This document shows positions 7,350 to 16,611 of a DNA stretch of 64,000 nucleotides, in pieces. Under the pieces are notes generated by a model. The model was given only the letters and a program-made list of their open reading frames with translations, did not search any database and was not told the DNA's origin. The position numbers were made by a program, and so were the translations under genes. The DNA lies in NCBI RefSeq assembly GCF_041320665.1, contig NZ_CP166730.1:3968001-4032000 (forward strand). Reading direction: 5' to 3'. Every line of letters begins with the position of its first letter. The first letter of the stretch is position 1. The DNA comes from Comamonas sp. GB3 AK4-5. GTDB lineage: Bacteria; Pseudomonadota; Gammaproteobacteria; Burkholderiales; Burkholderiaceae_C.

Positions 7350-8804
7350 TCAGTGCGCCCCGCTCTTCACCGGCGTCTTGCGCAGCACGCTGAAGCAGCC
7401 GGCCAACACCGCAAAGCAGCCGGACAGCGCCAGCGCATATTGCTCGGCCTGGCCGGGCTCCTGGTTCCACAGCAGAAACGCCATGGCCAGCAGTACCGCA
7501 CCCAGGCCCTGGCCCACATGGCGGGCCGAGCCCAGCATGCCGCTGGCAGCGCCGCTGCGGTGCAAGGGGGCCGAGGTGAGGATGGTGAAATTATTGGGCG
7601 ACTGGAAAAGGGCAAAACCCATGCCGCACAAGGCCATGCGCCACACCACATCCCAGTTCGCCGCGTTCTGCGGCAGCAGGGCCAGGGCCCACAGGCCCAG
7701 CGCGAACAAGCCCATGCCTGCGGCACCCAGGCGGCCGGCCGGCCAGCGACCAATCATGCGCCCCACCCACGGCGCGGAAATGGCCAGGGCCAGCGGCCAG
7801 GCACTGATCAGCAGGCCCGCCTGCCCGGTAGGCAGGCCACGCACTTCGATCAGCAGGAACGGCAGTGCCAGAAACGCCATGGTCTGGGCACAGAAAGCGC
7901 TGATGGAGGCACACATGGACAGCGCAAACACCCGAATGCGCAGCAGGTCCACCGGGAACATGGGCGCACTCAGGGCACGCTGGCGCTGCACATACCAACT
8001 ACCCACTCCCACGCCCAGCGACAACCACAGCACCGCAGGCCACGGGCTGTCACCGGGTTGCCAGTGGCTGATGCGGTCCACGCCCAGGAACAGGCTGGCG
8101 AACATCACCATGTTCAGCCCCCCATCCAGCCAGGACAGCGGCTGCCGCTGCACATCCTCGGCCGCTTCGGGTTGCGGCAGCGAACGCAGGCCCAGCCAGC
8201 TCACAGCCAGGGCCAGCGGCAAATGCAGAGCGAACAGCCAGCGCCAGTCCCCCAGGGAAATCACCGCCGCCGCCACAGCCGGCCCGGCCACAAAGGCCAG
8301 TGCCACCGTCAGCGAGTTCATTGCAATACCCTTGCCCAGCAGGGCACGCGGGTAGATCAGTCGCACCAGCGAGGCATTGACGCTCAGCACCCCGGCCGCC
8401 CCCAAGCCCTGCAACGCCCGCGCCACGATCAACCAATGCAGCGACGGCGCCAGCAAGGCCACCACACTGGCCAGGCCAAAAATCACCATGCCCCACAGAT
8501 ACACGCGGCGGTAGCCCATGCGGTCGCCCAGCGCCGCCAGCGGCAGCAGCAGCACCAATGTTGCAATTTGGTTGGCATTCACCACCCACAGCGTCTGTGC
8601 CGGCGCCACCTGCCACTGGCGCGCCACCTGGGGCAGGGCCATGTTCAGCATGGTGCTGTCCATCACGCACAGCACCAGGCCCAGCAAAATCACCGCCATG
8701 GCCACATGGCGCTGCGGCGGCGGCAGGCCGTCGCTCTGCTGCTGGCCGGCCTGCTTTGGCAAGGAAGGGGAAGTTTCAATCTGACGCACGCACTGCTCTT
8801 TCAT
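7350..8804 (-). CDS. MFS transporter, DHA2 (14-TMS) drug-export type
   Basis: 484 residues with about 14 membrane segments, starting after a 35-residue cytoplasmic tail. Helix 1 contains LCVMDSTMLNMALP, matching motif D1 of the EmrB/QacA group. Loop 2-3 has GDRMGYRRVYLWG (motif A). Helix 5 region has AGPAVAAAV (motif C-like), typical of antiporters. These proteins expel drugs or metabolites from the inner membrane in exchange for protons. The substrate cannot be assigned. No MarR or TetR regulator or HlyD-type partner is adjacent. It is followed across an R2 repeat by an EamA transporter gene on the same strand. Confidence 0.88.
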   Translation of the reverse strand: MKEQCVRQIETSPSLPKQAGQQQSDGLPPPQRHVAMAVILLGLVLCVMDSTMLNMALPQVARQWQVAPAQTLWVVNANQIATLVLLLPLAALGDRMGYRRVYLWGMVIFGLASVVALLAPSLHWLIVARALQGLGAAGVLSVNASLVRLIYPRALLGKGIAMNSLTVALAFVAGPAVAAAVISLGDWRWLFALHLPLALAVSWLGLRSLPQPEAAEDVQRQPLSWLDGGLNMVMFASLFLGVDRISHWQPGDSPWPAVLWLSLGVGVGSWYVQRQRALSAPMFPVDLLRIRVFALSMCASISAFCAQTMAFLALPFLLIEVRGLPTGQAGLLISAWPLALAISAPWVGRMIGRWPAGRLGAAGMGLFALGLWALALLPQNAANWDVVWRMALCGMGFALFQSPNNFTILTSAPLHRSGAASGMLGSARHVGQGLGAVLLAMAFLLWNQEPGQAEQYALALSGCFAVLAGCFSVLRKTPVKSGAH

Positions 8805-8865
8805 TCAACTCTTCAAAAAGACCTAACCATCGCACAGCCTATAAAACTGGCACAGACCCTGGCCA

Positions 8866-8971
8866 GGGACAGCGAGCAAGGGCCGCCCCGCAGCGAGGCT
8901 GTCGTCCCCCTGCCCGCGAGCGCAGCGAGCGAAGAGCGGGGGGAAGGCGCCGCAGGCGACGCAGGGGGGTG
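8866..8971 (+). repeat. R2 gene-end repeat, full length
   Basis: Reads GGGACAGCGAGCAAGGGCC, then CCCGCAGCGAGG, then a palindromic CCCGCGAGCG/CGAAGAGCGGG block and CAGGGGGG at its end. It sits in the gap between the MFS and EamA genes and ends 6 bp before the EamA stop codon. Nearly identical to 29846-29950. Confidence 0.85.
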
Positions 8972-8976
8972 TTGCT

Positions 8977-9897
8977 TCATCTCCCTCTCACACTCAACCA
9001 CATGCTCAGCACACCGCACAACACCACACCGGCCATGCCCAGCAGGGACTGGGCATCCGGCACCTGACCAAACAGCAGCCAACCCACGGCCATGGCAAAG
9101 CCGATCTGGCTGTAGAGAAACGGCGAGATCACCGAGGGCGTGGCATGCGTGTAGGCCTGCAGCAGGATCAAATGCCCCACGCCGCTGCACAGCCCCATGG
9201 CGACCACTGCCAACCACAGCTGCCAGCCCTGCACGCTCTGCCAAAACCAGGGCAGCAAGGGCGTGGTCAACAACAGCGGCAACCAGGTGGAATACAGCTG
9301 CGTGGTGTGGGGCGCATCCAGCCTGGCCAGCCGGCTTCCCAGCAGCAAATAGCCGCTGCCGCTGAGCAGCAGCCCCACGGGCAGCAAGGCCTGCCAGCCC
9401 AGGGCCTGGTCGCTGCGCTCGGGCCGCACGATGACGATCACACAAACCAGCCCTAGCCCCAACAGCAACCAGCGCAGCGGACTGACCCGCTCCTGGTACA
9501 GCCAGGCCGAAGCCACCACCACCAACAAGGGACAGGCCGACCAGATGGCCGTGAAATTGCCCAAGGGCATGCTCTGTATACAAAAAAAGGCGCAAACCGA
9601 GGTGGTGATGCCAAACAGCGCGCGGCCTGCCTGAAACTGGGCATGACCCGTGCGCAGCGCCGCCAGGCCATGCCGGGGCAGCACCAGGGCCGTGGTGACC
9701 AAGGCCTGGGCCAGAAAACGCAGCCACAACACCAGCAACATGGGCAGCAGCTGGCCGGCGAATTTGGTGGCACTGTCCAGCAAGGCGAACAGCGCACAGG
9801 CCGACAGCGTGAGCGCAATACCCAGCAATGCCGAGCGCGAAACGGGGATGGACTCCCCTGGTGAAGCGAGGGCAGTCCCCCCGGGCAAGGAGGACAT
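8977..9897 (-). CDS. EamA/DMT-family transporter
   Basis: 306 residues with ten hydrophobic segments arranged as two EamA repeats (about residues 22-155 and 168-300). Helix 3 to 4 contains SMPLGNFTAIWSACPLLVV and helix 9 contains PFLYSQIGFAMAVGWLLFGQ, both characteristic of the drug/metabolite transporter family. Members export amino acids, purines or other small solutes. The ATG at 9897 has GAGAGGG upstream. No neighbouring gene gives a clue to the substrate. Confidence 0.85.
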   Translation of the reverse strand: MSSLPGGTALASPGESIPVSRSALLGIALTLSACALFALLDSATKFAGQLLPMLLVLWLRFLAQALVTTALVLPRHGLAALRTGHAQFQAGRALFGITTSVCAFFCIQSMPLGNFTAIWSACPLLVVVASAWLYQERVSPLRWLLLGLGLVCVIVIVRPERSDQALGWQALLPVGLLLSGSGYLLLGSRLARLDAPHTTQLYSTWLPLLLTTPLLPWFWQSVQGWQLWLAVVAMGLCSGVGHLILLQAYTHATPSVISPFLYSQIGFAMAVGWLLFGQVPDAQSLLGMAGVVLCGVLSMWLSVRGR

Positions 9898-10163
9898 GGG
9901 TGTCCACCCTCTCTACAAAAAAAAGCCGGCACACTGTTGCACAGGCAACTTGCATTTTAGGAGCGGTATAAGGCCGCCGCATATGCCTGTTGCCCAGCCC
10001 CAGCGCCGCAAGTGGCGATGGCCTCCGTCGCTGGCGACCACGGCAGGCATACAGCTTGCGGCCGCGCCCAAGTCCCCGCCGCTGCAGCCCTGCCCCCATG
10101 CTGGGACAATATGGGCCTGCACCGGGCGCTGCCCCGCCCCGCACCACCTCCCCTTTTGCACCC

Positions 10164-12080
10164 ATGACCACGCCCGCACCTGTCCGTGTGCTGTCGCTCA
10201 TCCCGCCGATGACGCAGCTGAACACGCCCTATCCCTCGACCGCCTACCTCACGGGCTTTTTGCGCTCGCGCGGCGTGGACGCGGTACAGGAAGACCTGGC
10301 CCTGGCCCTGGTGCTCAAGCTGCTGTCCAAAGACGGGTTGCAGCAAATCATGGAACTGGTGCAGGCCCAGTACGACGAAGACCCTGATCGCGCCTTCAGC
10401 CCGGCCGTGCAAAGCTTTATGGCCCAGCGCGATCAGTACCTGGCCACCATAGACAAGGTCATTGCCTATCTGCAGGGCAAGGACAGCACGCTCAGCCACC
10501 GCATCGTGGGCCGCAACTGGCTGCCCGAAGGCCCGCGCTTTGCCGCGCTGGAGCATTACCTCGACGACGGCAGCGGCGACCCGCTGGGCTGGGCCTTTGG
10601 CGCCCTGGGCCAGGCCGACCGCGCCAAGCACCTGGCCACGCTGTATTTGAATGACCTGGCCGATGTGCTGCGCGACGCCGCAGACGAGCGCTTTGAGTTT
10701 GTGCGCTATGCCGAATCCCTGGCCGGCAGCCAGCCCACCTTCGAGCCACTGGCCGAAGCCCTGGCCGCGCCGCTGACGCTGGTGGACGAGGCCCTGGCCG
10801 AGCTGACGCGCAAAGCCATCTGGCGCCAGCGGCCCACAGTGGTGCTGCTGTCCGTGCCCTTTCCCGGCTCGGTGTATGCGGCGTTTCGCATTGCCCAGAC
10901 CATCAAGGCCGAGTTCCCCCAGATCCAGACCGTGTTGGGCGGCGGCTTTGTCAACACCGAGCTGCGCGAGCTGACCGAGCCGCGCGTGTTCGACTATTTC
11001 GACTTTGTCACCCTGGACGCGGGCGAGCGCCCGCTGCTGGCCCTGATGGAGCATTTGCGCGGCGAGCGCGGCCGCTCCCGCCTGGTGCGCAGCTATGTGC
11101 GCAACGAACAAGGTGCGGTGCAGTACATCAACATGATGGAAGCCGATATCGCCTTTGCCGAAGTGGGCACGCCCACCTGGGACGGCCTGCCGATTCACGA
11201 CTATCTGTCGCTGCTGGACATGCTCAACCCCATGCACCGGCTGTGGAGCGACGGGCGCTGGAACAAGCTGACCATCGCGCACGGCTGCTACTGGAAGAAA
11301 TGCAGCTTTTGCGACGTCAGCCTGGACTACATAGGCCGCTACGAAGGCGCCAGCGCCGTGGAGCTGGCCAACCGCATCGAGGCCATCGTGCAGGAAACCG
11401 GGCAGACCGGCTTTCACTTTGTCGACGAGGCCGCACCGCCCAAGGCCTTGAAAGCCCTGGCCACCGAGCTGATTGAACGCGGCAGCGACATCAGCTGGTG
11501 GGGCAATATCCGCTTTGAAAAAACCTTCAGCCCCGAGCTGTGCCAGCTGCTGGCTGACAGCGGCTGCATTGCGGTCTCGGGCGGGCTGGAAGTGGCCTCA
11601 GACCGGCTGCTGGCGCTGATGAAAAAAGGCGTTTCTGTGGAGCAGGTGGCCCGCGTGACCAAGGCCTTCAGCGAGGCCGGCATTCTGGTCCACGCCTATT
11701 TGATGTATGGCTTTCCCACGCAGACCGTGCAGGACACGGTAGACGCGCTGGAATATGTGCGCCAGCTGTTCGAGAACGGCTGCATCCAAAGCGGTTTCTT
11801 CCACCGCTTTGCCTGCACCGTGCATTCACCCGTGGGCCAAAACCCCGAGGAATACGGCGTACAACTGGTGCCCCTGCCCGAGGTGACGTTTGCCAAGAAC
11901 GACATCGCCTTCATCGACCCCACGGGCGTGGACCACGACGCCCTGGGCGCGGTGCTGAAAAAAGCCATCTACAACTTCATGCACGGCATTGGCGTGGAAG
12001 AAGATGTGCGCAACTGGTTCCCCTTCAAGGTGCCCAAGCCCACGGTGCCGCGTAACAAGATCGCGAAAGCGCTCCGATAA
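10164..12080 (+). CDS. B12-binding-domain type radical SAM protein
   Basis: 638 residues. The first 370 residues include a Rossmann-like region (about residues 225-310, VVLLSVPFPGSVY and VLGGGFVNTEL) that resembles the cobalamin-binding domain of class B radical SAM enzymes, although the usual DxHxxG histidine motif is not seen. The cluster-binding motif is HGCYWKKCSFCD with Cys375, Cys380 and Cys383, i.e. CX4CX2C instead of the usual CX3CX2C. It is followed by a radical SAM barrel with GGLEVAS and YLMYGFPTQT. The reaction is unknown; related enzymes perform methylations or ring rearrangements. It stands alone with no biosynthetic neighbours. The ATG at 10164 is preferred over in-frame upstream codons because the protein begins with VRVLSLIPP, a usual first strand. 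Confidence 0.82.
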   Translation: MTTPAPVRVLSLIPPMTQLNTPYPSTAYLTGFLRSRGVDAVQEDLALALVLKLLSKDGLQQIMELVQAQYDEDPDRAFSPAVQSFMAQRDQYLATIDKVIAYLQGKDSTLSHRIVGRNWLPEGPRFAALEHYLDDGSGDPLGWAFGALGQADRAKHLATLYLNDLADVLRDAADERFEFVRYAESLAGSQPTFEPLAEALAAPLTLVDEALAELTRKAIWRQRPTVVLLSVPFPGSVYAAFRIAQTIKAEFPQIQTVLGGGFVNTELRELTEPRVFDYFDFVTLDAGERPLLALMEHLRGERGRSRLVRSYVRNEQGAVQYINMMEADIAFAEVGTPTWDGLPIHDYLSLLDMLNPMHRLWSDGRWNKLTIAHGCYWKKCSFCDVSLDYIGRYEGASAVELANRIEAIVQETGQTGFHFVDEAAPPKALKALATELIERGSDISWWGNIRFEKTFSPELCQLLADSGCIAVSGGLEVASDRLLALMKKGVSVEQVARVTKAFSEAGILVHAYLMYGFPTQTVQDTVDALEYVRQLFENGCIQSGFFHRFACTVHSPVGQNPEEYGVQLVPLPEVTFAKNDIAFIDPTGVDHDALGAVLKKAIYNFMHGIGVEEDVRNWFPFKVPKPTVPRNKIAKALR

Positions 12081-12182
12081 CTCCCCCTGAGCGGCTACGC
12101 CGCTTCCCCCTCTCTGGCGCTTTGCGCCGGAGGGGGACGGCACCAGCGCCTGTCGGGGAGACAAGGCGGCCCTTGCGCGGCG
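12081..12182 (-). repeat. R2 gene-end repeat
   Basis: Starts immediately after the radical SAM stop codon with CTCCCCCTGAGCGGC and ends in AAGGCGGCCCTTGCGCGGC. Reverse orientation of the copy at 31601. Confidence 0.75.
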
Positions 12183-12306
12183 CCCTGCGGTGGGCAGCGC
12201 CGGTTTTATACGGCGGCAAATCAAGCCACCTCCGTGGCCACGACATGCCTATTCCTTTTCTGGCGCCATGTGCCGAAGGGGACGCAGCGCCCTGACTTGG
12301 ATCGGC

Positions 12307-12346
12307 TCCCTCGCCCCTTCGGGGAGAGGGCGGGGGTGAGGGGCTG
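12307..12346. repeat. R3 short CCCTC/GAGGG hairpin repeat
   Basis: CCCTCGCCCC-TTC-GGGGAGAGGG then CGGGGGTGAGGGG. Second copy of the hairpin at 6858. With the R2 copy and the terminator at 12437 it accounts for most of the 409-bp gap. Confidence 0.7.
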
Positions 12347-12436
12347 CCAACCCCAACACAAGAAGCAAAAGGGTGACACAAACTCCAACACAATCACCCT
12401 GAAACGCTTATATATCAAGCAGTAACAGCTATCAAA

Positions 12437-12470
12437 ACAAAGCCCCTGGGTTCACACTCAGGGGCTTTGT
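12437..12470 (-). terminator. rho-independent terminator of the EF-hand protein gene
   Basis: ACAAAGCCCCTG and CAGGGGCTTTGT form a perfect 12-bp stem with a 10-nt loop, 20 bp beyond the stop codon. The T-rich flank is GTTTTGAT on the minus strand. Confidence 0.8.
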
Positions 12471-12489
12471 GACTATGCAGCGCGCTGGC

Positions 12490-14781
12490 TTATTGGGCCG
12501 GGGCCGGCGCTGCAGGCGCTGCAGGCGCTGCAGGCGCTGCAGGCGCTGCAGGCGCTTCTGCAGCAGGCGCTGGCGCTTCGGCAGGGGCCGGCACCACGGC
12601 AGCGGGGACGGCGGCGCGCTGGAGCTTGGCGGGCAGCAGCTTGTCCAGCCACTGCAGCTGCCAGGCGCCGGCCAGGGCCAGCACCGCCACCAACACGCCA
12701 ATCGTGATCCAGCGACCACGGTGGCCGTCGGCATAGGGGTCGTTGGCGCTGAGCTTGGCCGAGGCCGGGACCTTGGCCGTCTGCGACAGGGCATCGCCCA
12801 GGCGCAGATTGATGATCATGCGTCCGTTGATGGCCCAGCCGCTGGCATCCAGGATGGGACCCAGGCTGCGCTGGCGCAGCTTGAGCCAGGCAATCAGCAT
12901 GCTGGGGCAGGAAATGGCCAGCACAATGCCCAGCAGGCCCACGGGAATCCAGGGGCCCATCTCGATGAATTTGCCAAAGATGCCCACCATGACCGCGCTG
13001 ATCGAGCCCAGAGCCACGCCAATGGCGGCCACGGTGCCCACATCGGTCTTGCGCGCAGCAGGAGCGGCAGGTGCTGCAGCGGGCGCCGCTTCCGTATTGG
13101 CGGCATCTGCCAGCTTGTTGGCCGAGGTGTCCAGCCTGACGGTCACGGCGTCTTGCTTGGCCGAGGCGCGCTTGGCCACCTGCTCTTCCACCATGCGCAG
13201 AAACTTCTTGTACGGCGAGAAGAAGGCCTGGGCAATGCTGGTGGGGTTCTCGATGATCTTGGTGATGGTGGCATCCCAGTCCTGGCCATCGCGGTCGTAG
13301 AACACGCCGTTGCGGCCCACCATCAAATAGTCCACATCACCGGCCGTGAAGGCGGCCACGATGTGGCGTTTGACGCCGTCACGGCGGCATTCGCAATAGG
13401 CCAGATAGACCTTGGCCAGCCCGGCCAGCCCGGCGTGGGCATTGGGGTCGGTCACATCCACGGTCAGGTCGCAGCTGCGACCATCCATGAACAGCGTGCC
13501 GGCCTGGAAGGCGGCGGCTTCGCTGCGGCTGTAGAAGTCGGCAAACGAGACAAAGTTGTTCAGCAGGCGCAGCAGGTCACGCTGCAGGCGGATGAGCTTT
13601 TCCAGATCCCTGGCCTGGGCACCATGGTCTTTTTCCTGGGTGTCACGCGCTATCAGTGCCTGCAGCGTGGCTTCGGCGCCGCCATCGAGCAAGTCCTGAA
13701 CTTCGGCCTGGGTCAGCTGACCCAAGGGGCTGCTGGGGTGGTCGGCCAGCCACTGCTGGCAAGGGGCCAGCTGCGTCTTCAACGCCTGCCACTGCGCCGC
13801 ATCCAGCGTGCGCTGCGCGCCCAGCAACGGGGCCACGGCATGGGTGGCCAGGGCCTGCAGCGCAGCCGCCCAGGCCGGGTTCACGCCCTCGGTCAGCGGC
13901 AGCACGCCTTCAGGGGTGATGGTGGCCAGCGGCAAGGCGGCAATCGCCTCCGAGGCCGAGGTCAGCTGCTCCGCACCCAGAAGGGCATAGCCTTCCACGC
14001 TGGGGCTCAGCGGGGCCTGGGCCTTGGCGTCAAAGGCAGCCAAGCGGCAGCGTGCAAAAAAGTCTTCCACTTTGGCATCCACGGCCGTCAGTGCCTGAGC
14101 AGCCGCCACGGCCTGCTCCTGCTCCTGCTCCAGCGTGCAGTGGTGCTCCTGCACCTTCACATGCCAGGCATGGATGGCGCGCACATCGGCAAAGAAGGCA
14201 TCCAGCTGGGCCTGGCCCATGCCAGGTGCATCATCCACACCGGTTTCGCTGCCATACAGATCCATGATGCGTTGCACCAGGGCCTGCTGGCCGCTTTCCT
14301 CCGGCAGCGTGACCGGGTTCAGCAAGCCATCGCCATTGAATGGCAGGGCATTGAGCATGACCAGACGCTCACGCACATCGGCCAGGCTGACGCTGTCCGC
14401 GCCTTCGCGGCCCAGCAGATTCAGCACGCGCTGCGCTTCGGCATGCAGGGCGGCGCCGCCAGGCTGGGCAATGTCCAGGCTGGCCAGTTGCAGCACATCG
14501 CTGCCGGAGGCCAGCACCTCGGGGTCGCGCACCTGGGCCACCGCCCACTGGCAGGCAGCAATCAGCTCTGGCGCACGGATGCGGCCGTCATGGTCCAGGT
14601 CAATCAGGTCCAGGGTTTCGGTATCGAACTCGATGCCCCGGGTCGGGCAGGCCAGGGCCACCCACAGTTTCTTGTCCAGCGAAGCGATGTTCGCAATATC
14701 TTGCCCCGTACGGATGGCCACCTGCTCCACGCCACCTGCGCGGAAGAACTGCCATGCGTACCCTGTCTGTTGCTGCTGCAT
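12490..14781 (-). CDS. large membrane protein with an EF-hand calcium loop, function unknown
   Basis: 763 residues from the ATG at 14781. Near the N-terminus lies a textbook EF-hand loop, DLDHDGRIRAPE at residues 61-72, with Asp or Glu at positions 1, 3, 5 and 12 and Gly at 6. A weaker NGDGLLN stretch occurs near residue 157. The middle 400 residues are helical and soluble. Two or three hydrophobic segments follow after an Ala/Pro linker (about residues 585-655 and 705-725), and the tail is an Ala-Pro repeat. No signal peptide is visible, so the loop probably faces the cytoplasm unless topology is unusual. Its function is not recognised. The C-terminal tail is encoded by a 9-bp tandem repeat that could vary in length. 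Confidence 0.8.
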   Translation of the reverse strand: MQQQQTGYAWQFFRAGGVEQVAIRTGQDIANIASLDKKLWVALACPTRGIEFDTETLDLIDLDHDGRIRAPELIAACQWAVAQVRDPEVLASGSDVLQLASLDIAQPGGAALHAEAQRVLNLLGREGADSVSLADVRERLVMLNALPFNGDGLLNPVTLPEESGQQALVQRIMDLYGSETGVDDAPGMGQAQLDAFFADVRAIHAWHVKVQEHHCTLEQEQEQAVAAAQALTAVDAKVEDFFARCRLAAFDAKAQAPLSPSVEGYALLGAEQLTSASEAIAALPLATITPEGVLPLTEGVNPAWAAALQALATHAVAPLLGAQRTLDAAQWQALKTQLAPCQQWLADHPSSPLGQLTQAEVQDLLDGGAEATLQALIARDTQEKDHGAQARDLEKLIRLQRDLLRLLNNFVSFADFYSRSEAAAFQAGTLFMDGRSCDLTVDVTDPNAHAGLAGLAKVYLAYCECRRDGVKRHIVAAFTAGDVDYLMVGRNGVFYDRDGQDWDATITKIIENPTSIAQAFFSPYKKFLRMVEEQVAKRASAKQDAVTVRLDTSANKLADAANTEAAPAAAPAAPAARKTDVGTVAAIGVALGSISAVMVGIFGKFIEMGPWIPVGLLGIVLAISCPSMLIAWLKLRQRSLGPILDASGWAINGRMIINLRLGDALSQTAKVPASAKLSANDPYADGHRGRWITIGVLVAVLALAGAWQLQWLDKLLPAKLQRAAVPAAVVPAPAEAPAPAAEAPAAPAAPAAPAAPAAPAPAQ
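12508..12556. repeat. 9-bp tandem repeat in the EF-hand protein gene
   Basis: The unit GCAGGCGCT is repeated head to tail about five times, encoding Ala-Ala-Pro units near the C-terminus. A near-perfect tandem repeat of a multiple of three can expand or contract without frameshift. Confidence 0.8.
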
Positions 14782-15166
14782 GAAGATGATCTGACTTGAG
14801 GGATTCCAGGCCCGTAGGCCTGCGACGGCACGCAAGGTTGATGGCGTTCAGCGCCCATCCCTGCGCAAGAAGCGCCAGTGTAGGCATGCAAAACCGGTCC
14901 CAAAGAAAATAATTTTTATCGTCTTGGGCAATATGGCTGGGCTTTTATTGCTCCGCAATGGATAGCAGCGCCGCATAATGAAACACCGCATGCACTGCAG
15001 GCCGCGCCCTTTCTTGCCCGACAGCGAAGCAACCACCCGCATCCCATATTGCGAGCCCTCATGAGCGCGCCCGGTTTTTTTCCCAGACCGCTGGCGGCGA
15101 TGCAGCCATGCCACGCTCCTGCCGGGCTGCGCGGGAAACACCGCTGTACATGACACAATTCGACGC
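14782..15166. other. 385-bp divergent intergenic region
   Basis: Lies between the divergently transcribed EF-hand and SPOR-domain genes and must hold both promoters. An AT-rich patch at about 14906-14925 (AAATAATTTTTATC) stands out from the GC-rich context. No clear operator, repeat or small gene was found. Confidence 0.5.
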
Positions 15167-16480
15167 ATGTCCGCCCCCACCCCGCTTTCTGCCGACAACC
15201 CTTTGATGCCCCGCCTCTACCAGGCGGCTATTGGCCCGTTGCAGACCTCTTACTACCAGCAGCAGTTCGAGCGCTTTGACGTACTGGGCCGCCCGCTTCC
15301 CAGTTGGAACTGGGCAGCCGGCTGCTGCACCCTGGGCTGGATGGGCCTGCGCGGGCTGTGGAAGCCTGCCGCCGGCTATGCCGCCGTGCTGGCCTTGCTG
15401 ATTGCCCTGTGGTGGGCGCTGGACTTGCACCATCTGCTGCCGGCCCCGGCCGCCTGGGCCCTGGCCCTGCTGCTGTTGCTGCTGTGCGTGGTTGTGCCCG
15501 GGCTGTGGGGCAATGCCCTCTACCACCACCATGTGCGCCAGCGCACCATGCAGGCGCTGACGCAGTCGCGCACGCTGGGCGAAGCCATGACCCTGCTGCA
15601 AGCCCAGGCCCCGACCCCGGCCCGCCTGCAGTGGGCCACCACCGGCCATGCCTTGGCCGCACTGCTGACCGCCGGCCTGGCATGGGCTGCCAGCACCAGC
15701 CTGACAACCTCGCCCACCCATTCGCCCGCACTCGCCCAGGCCCCTGCGGACCCTGGCGGCACCCACACCCAGCAGGACATGGCCCGCGCCCTGGCAGCGC
15801 TGCAGCCTGCTGCGCCTGCCGATGCAGACGGCACCCCGGCAGAGCCACCCGCCACAGCGCCCGAGCCTGTCGCATCTGCACCCGCCGCCGTAGAAACCCC
15901 GGCCGCCACGGCAGCAGACACCAGCGCCGCGACCACCGCAAGCACCACAGCCCCCGCGCTGGCAACCGCCACGACTGCAGCCGCTGCCGCCTTGAGCGCA
16001 GCGCCCGCAGCGTCCGGCGACGCCCCCAAGGAGGCGGCAACTCCTCCAGTTCCCCAGGCCGCGGTGGCGAGCAGCAAGGCCACGGACAAGACAGCCTCTG
16101 CGGACAAACCTGCCAAGGCCGAGAAGCCCGGCAAGAGTGCCCCTGCGGCCAAGGTCGAAAAAACCGAGAAAGCGACCAAGACCTCCAAGGCGGGCAAGAC
16201 CGAAGCCAAGGCCGATGTTGCACAGAAAACGGCACTGCAACCGGGCAAGTACTATCTGAACAGCGGCCTCTATGCCCAGCCCGAGAACGCCCGCCGCGTG
16301 GCCCGCCAGCTGCGCGAGGCCGGCCAACCGGTGTTCACACAAGCAATCGCATCGCGCAAGGGCGAGGCCACCCGCGTGCGTGTGGGCCCGTTTGAGCAAC
16401 GCGCCCAGGCCGAAGCGGCGGCCCGCAAGATTCAGGAACTGCAACTGGAAGCACAGCTGTTCCGCCACGCATCGGACTGA
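15167..16480 (+). CDS. DUF2628-like membrane protein with C-terminal SPOR domain
   Basis: 437 residues. The N-terminal part (about 1-125) resembles DUF2628: a short soluble start with FSWNWAAG-like WNWAAGCCTL, two to three membrane segments and a charged loop. Another hydrophobic segment is at about 158-172. A long Ala/Pro/Thr/Lys-rich linker of some 190 residues leads to a SPOR domain (about 362-437, GKYYLNSGLYA to VRVGPFEQRAQAE). SPOR domains bind denuded peptidoglycan at the division site, so the tail is expected in the periplasm with the long linker spanning the cell-wall gap. Known SPOR proteins such as FtsN and DamX share this layout. The function of the membrane part is unknown. Confidence 0.78.
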   Translation: MSAPTPLSADNPLMPRLYQAAIGPLQTSYYQQQFERFDVLGRPLPSWNWAAGCCTLGWMGLRGLWKPAAGYAAVLALLIALWWALDLHHLLPAPAAWALALLLLLLCVVVPGLWGNALYHHHVRQRTMQALTQSRTLGEAMTLLQAQAPTPARLQWATTGHALAALLTAGLAWAASTSLTTSPTHSPALAQAPADPGGTHTQQDMARALAALQPAAPADADGTPAEPPATAPEPVASAPAAVETPAATAADTSAATTASTTAPALATATTAAAAALSAAPAASGDAPKEAATPPVPQAAVASSKATDKTASADKPAKAEKPGKSAPAAKVEKTEKATKTSKAGKTEAKADVAQKTALQPGKYYLNSGLYAQPENARRVARQLREAGQPVFTQAIASRKGEATRVRVGPFEQRAQAEAAARKIQELQLEAQLFRHASD

Positions 16481-16611
16481 AACGCCTGAGCCGGCAGCCT
16501 TTCAAGCCTGGATGGCCGGCGGCCGTCGAGACATTTGCTTGCAACTCTATCCCCCGAAACAAGGGTCTGAACTGCTAAGGTCAGCGCTATAGTTTTGAGA
16601 GAGGAATCCGT

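Noticed and set aside
9990..10163. Longer N-terminus for the radical SAM protein
   Set aside because: The in-frame extension is Pro/Arg rich without family similarity, and the ATG at 10164 begins the first strand.
12421..12436. Short CAGCTATCAAAA motif, also near 40041 and 48345
   Set aside because: It recurs three times, but at about 12 bp it is too short to claim as a repeat family from this window alone.
12469..14799. Long open frame on the plus strand opposite the EF-hand protein gene
   Set aside because: Shadow frame with Gln/His/Arg-rich composition; the minus-strand gene has a real domain motif and a terminator.
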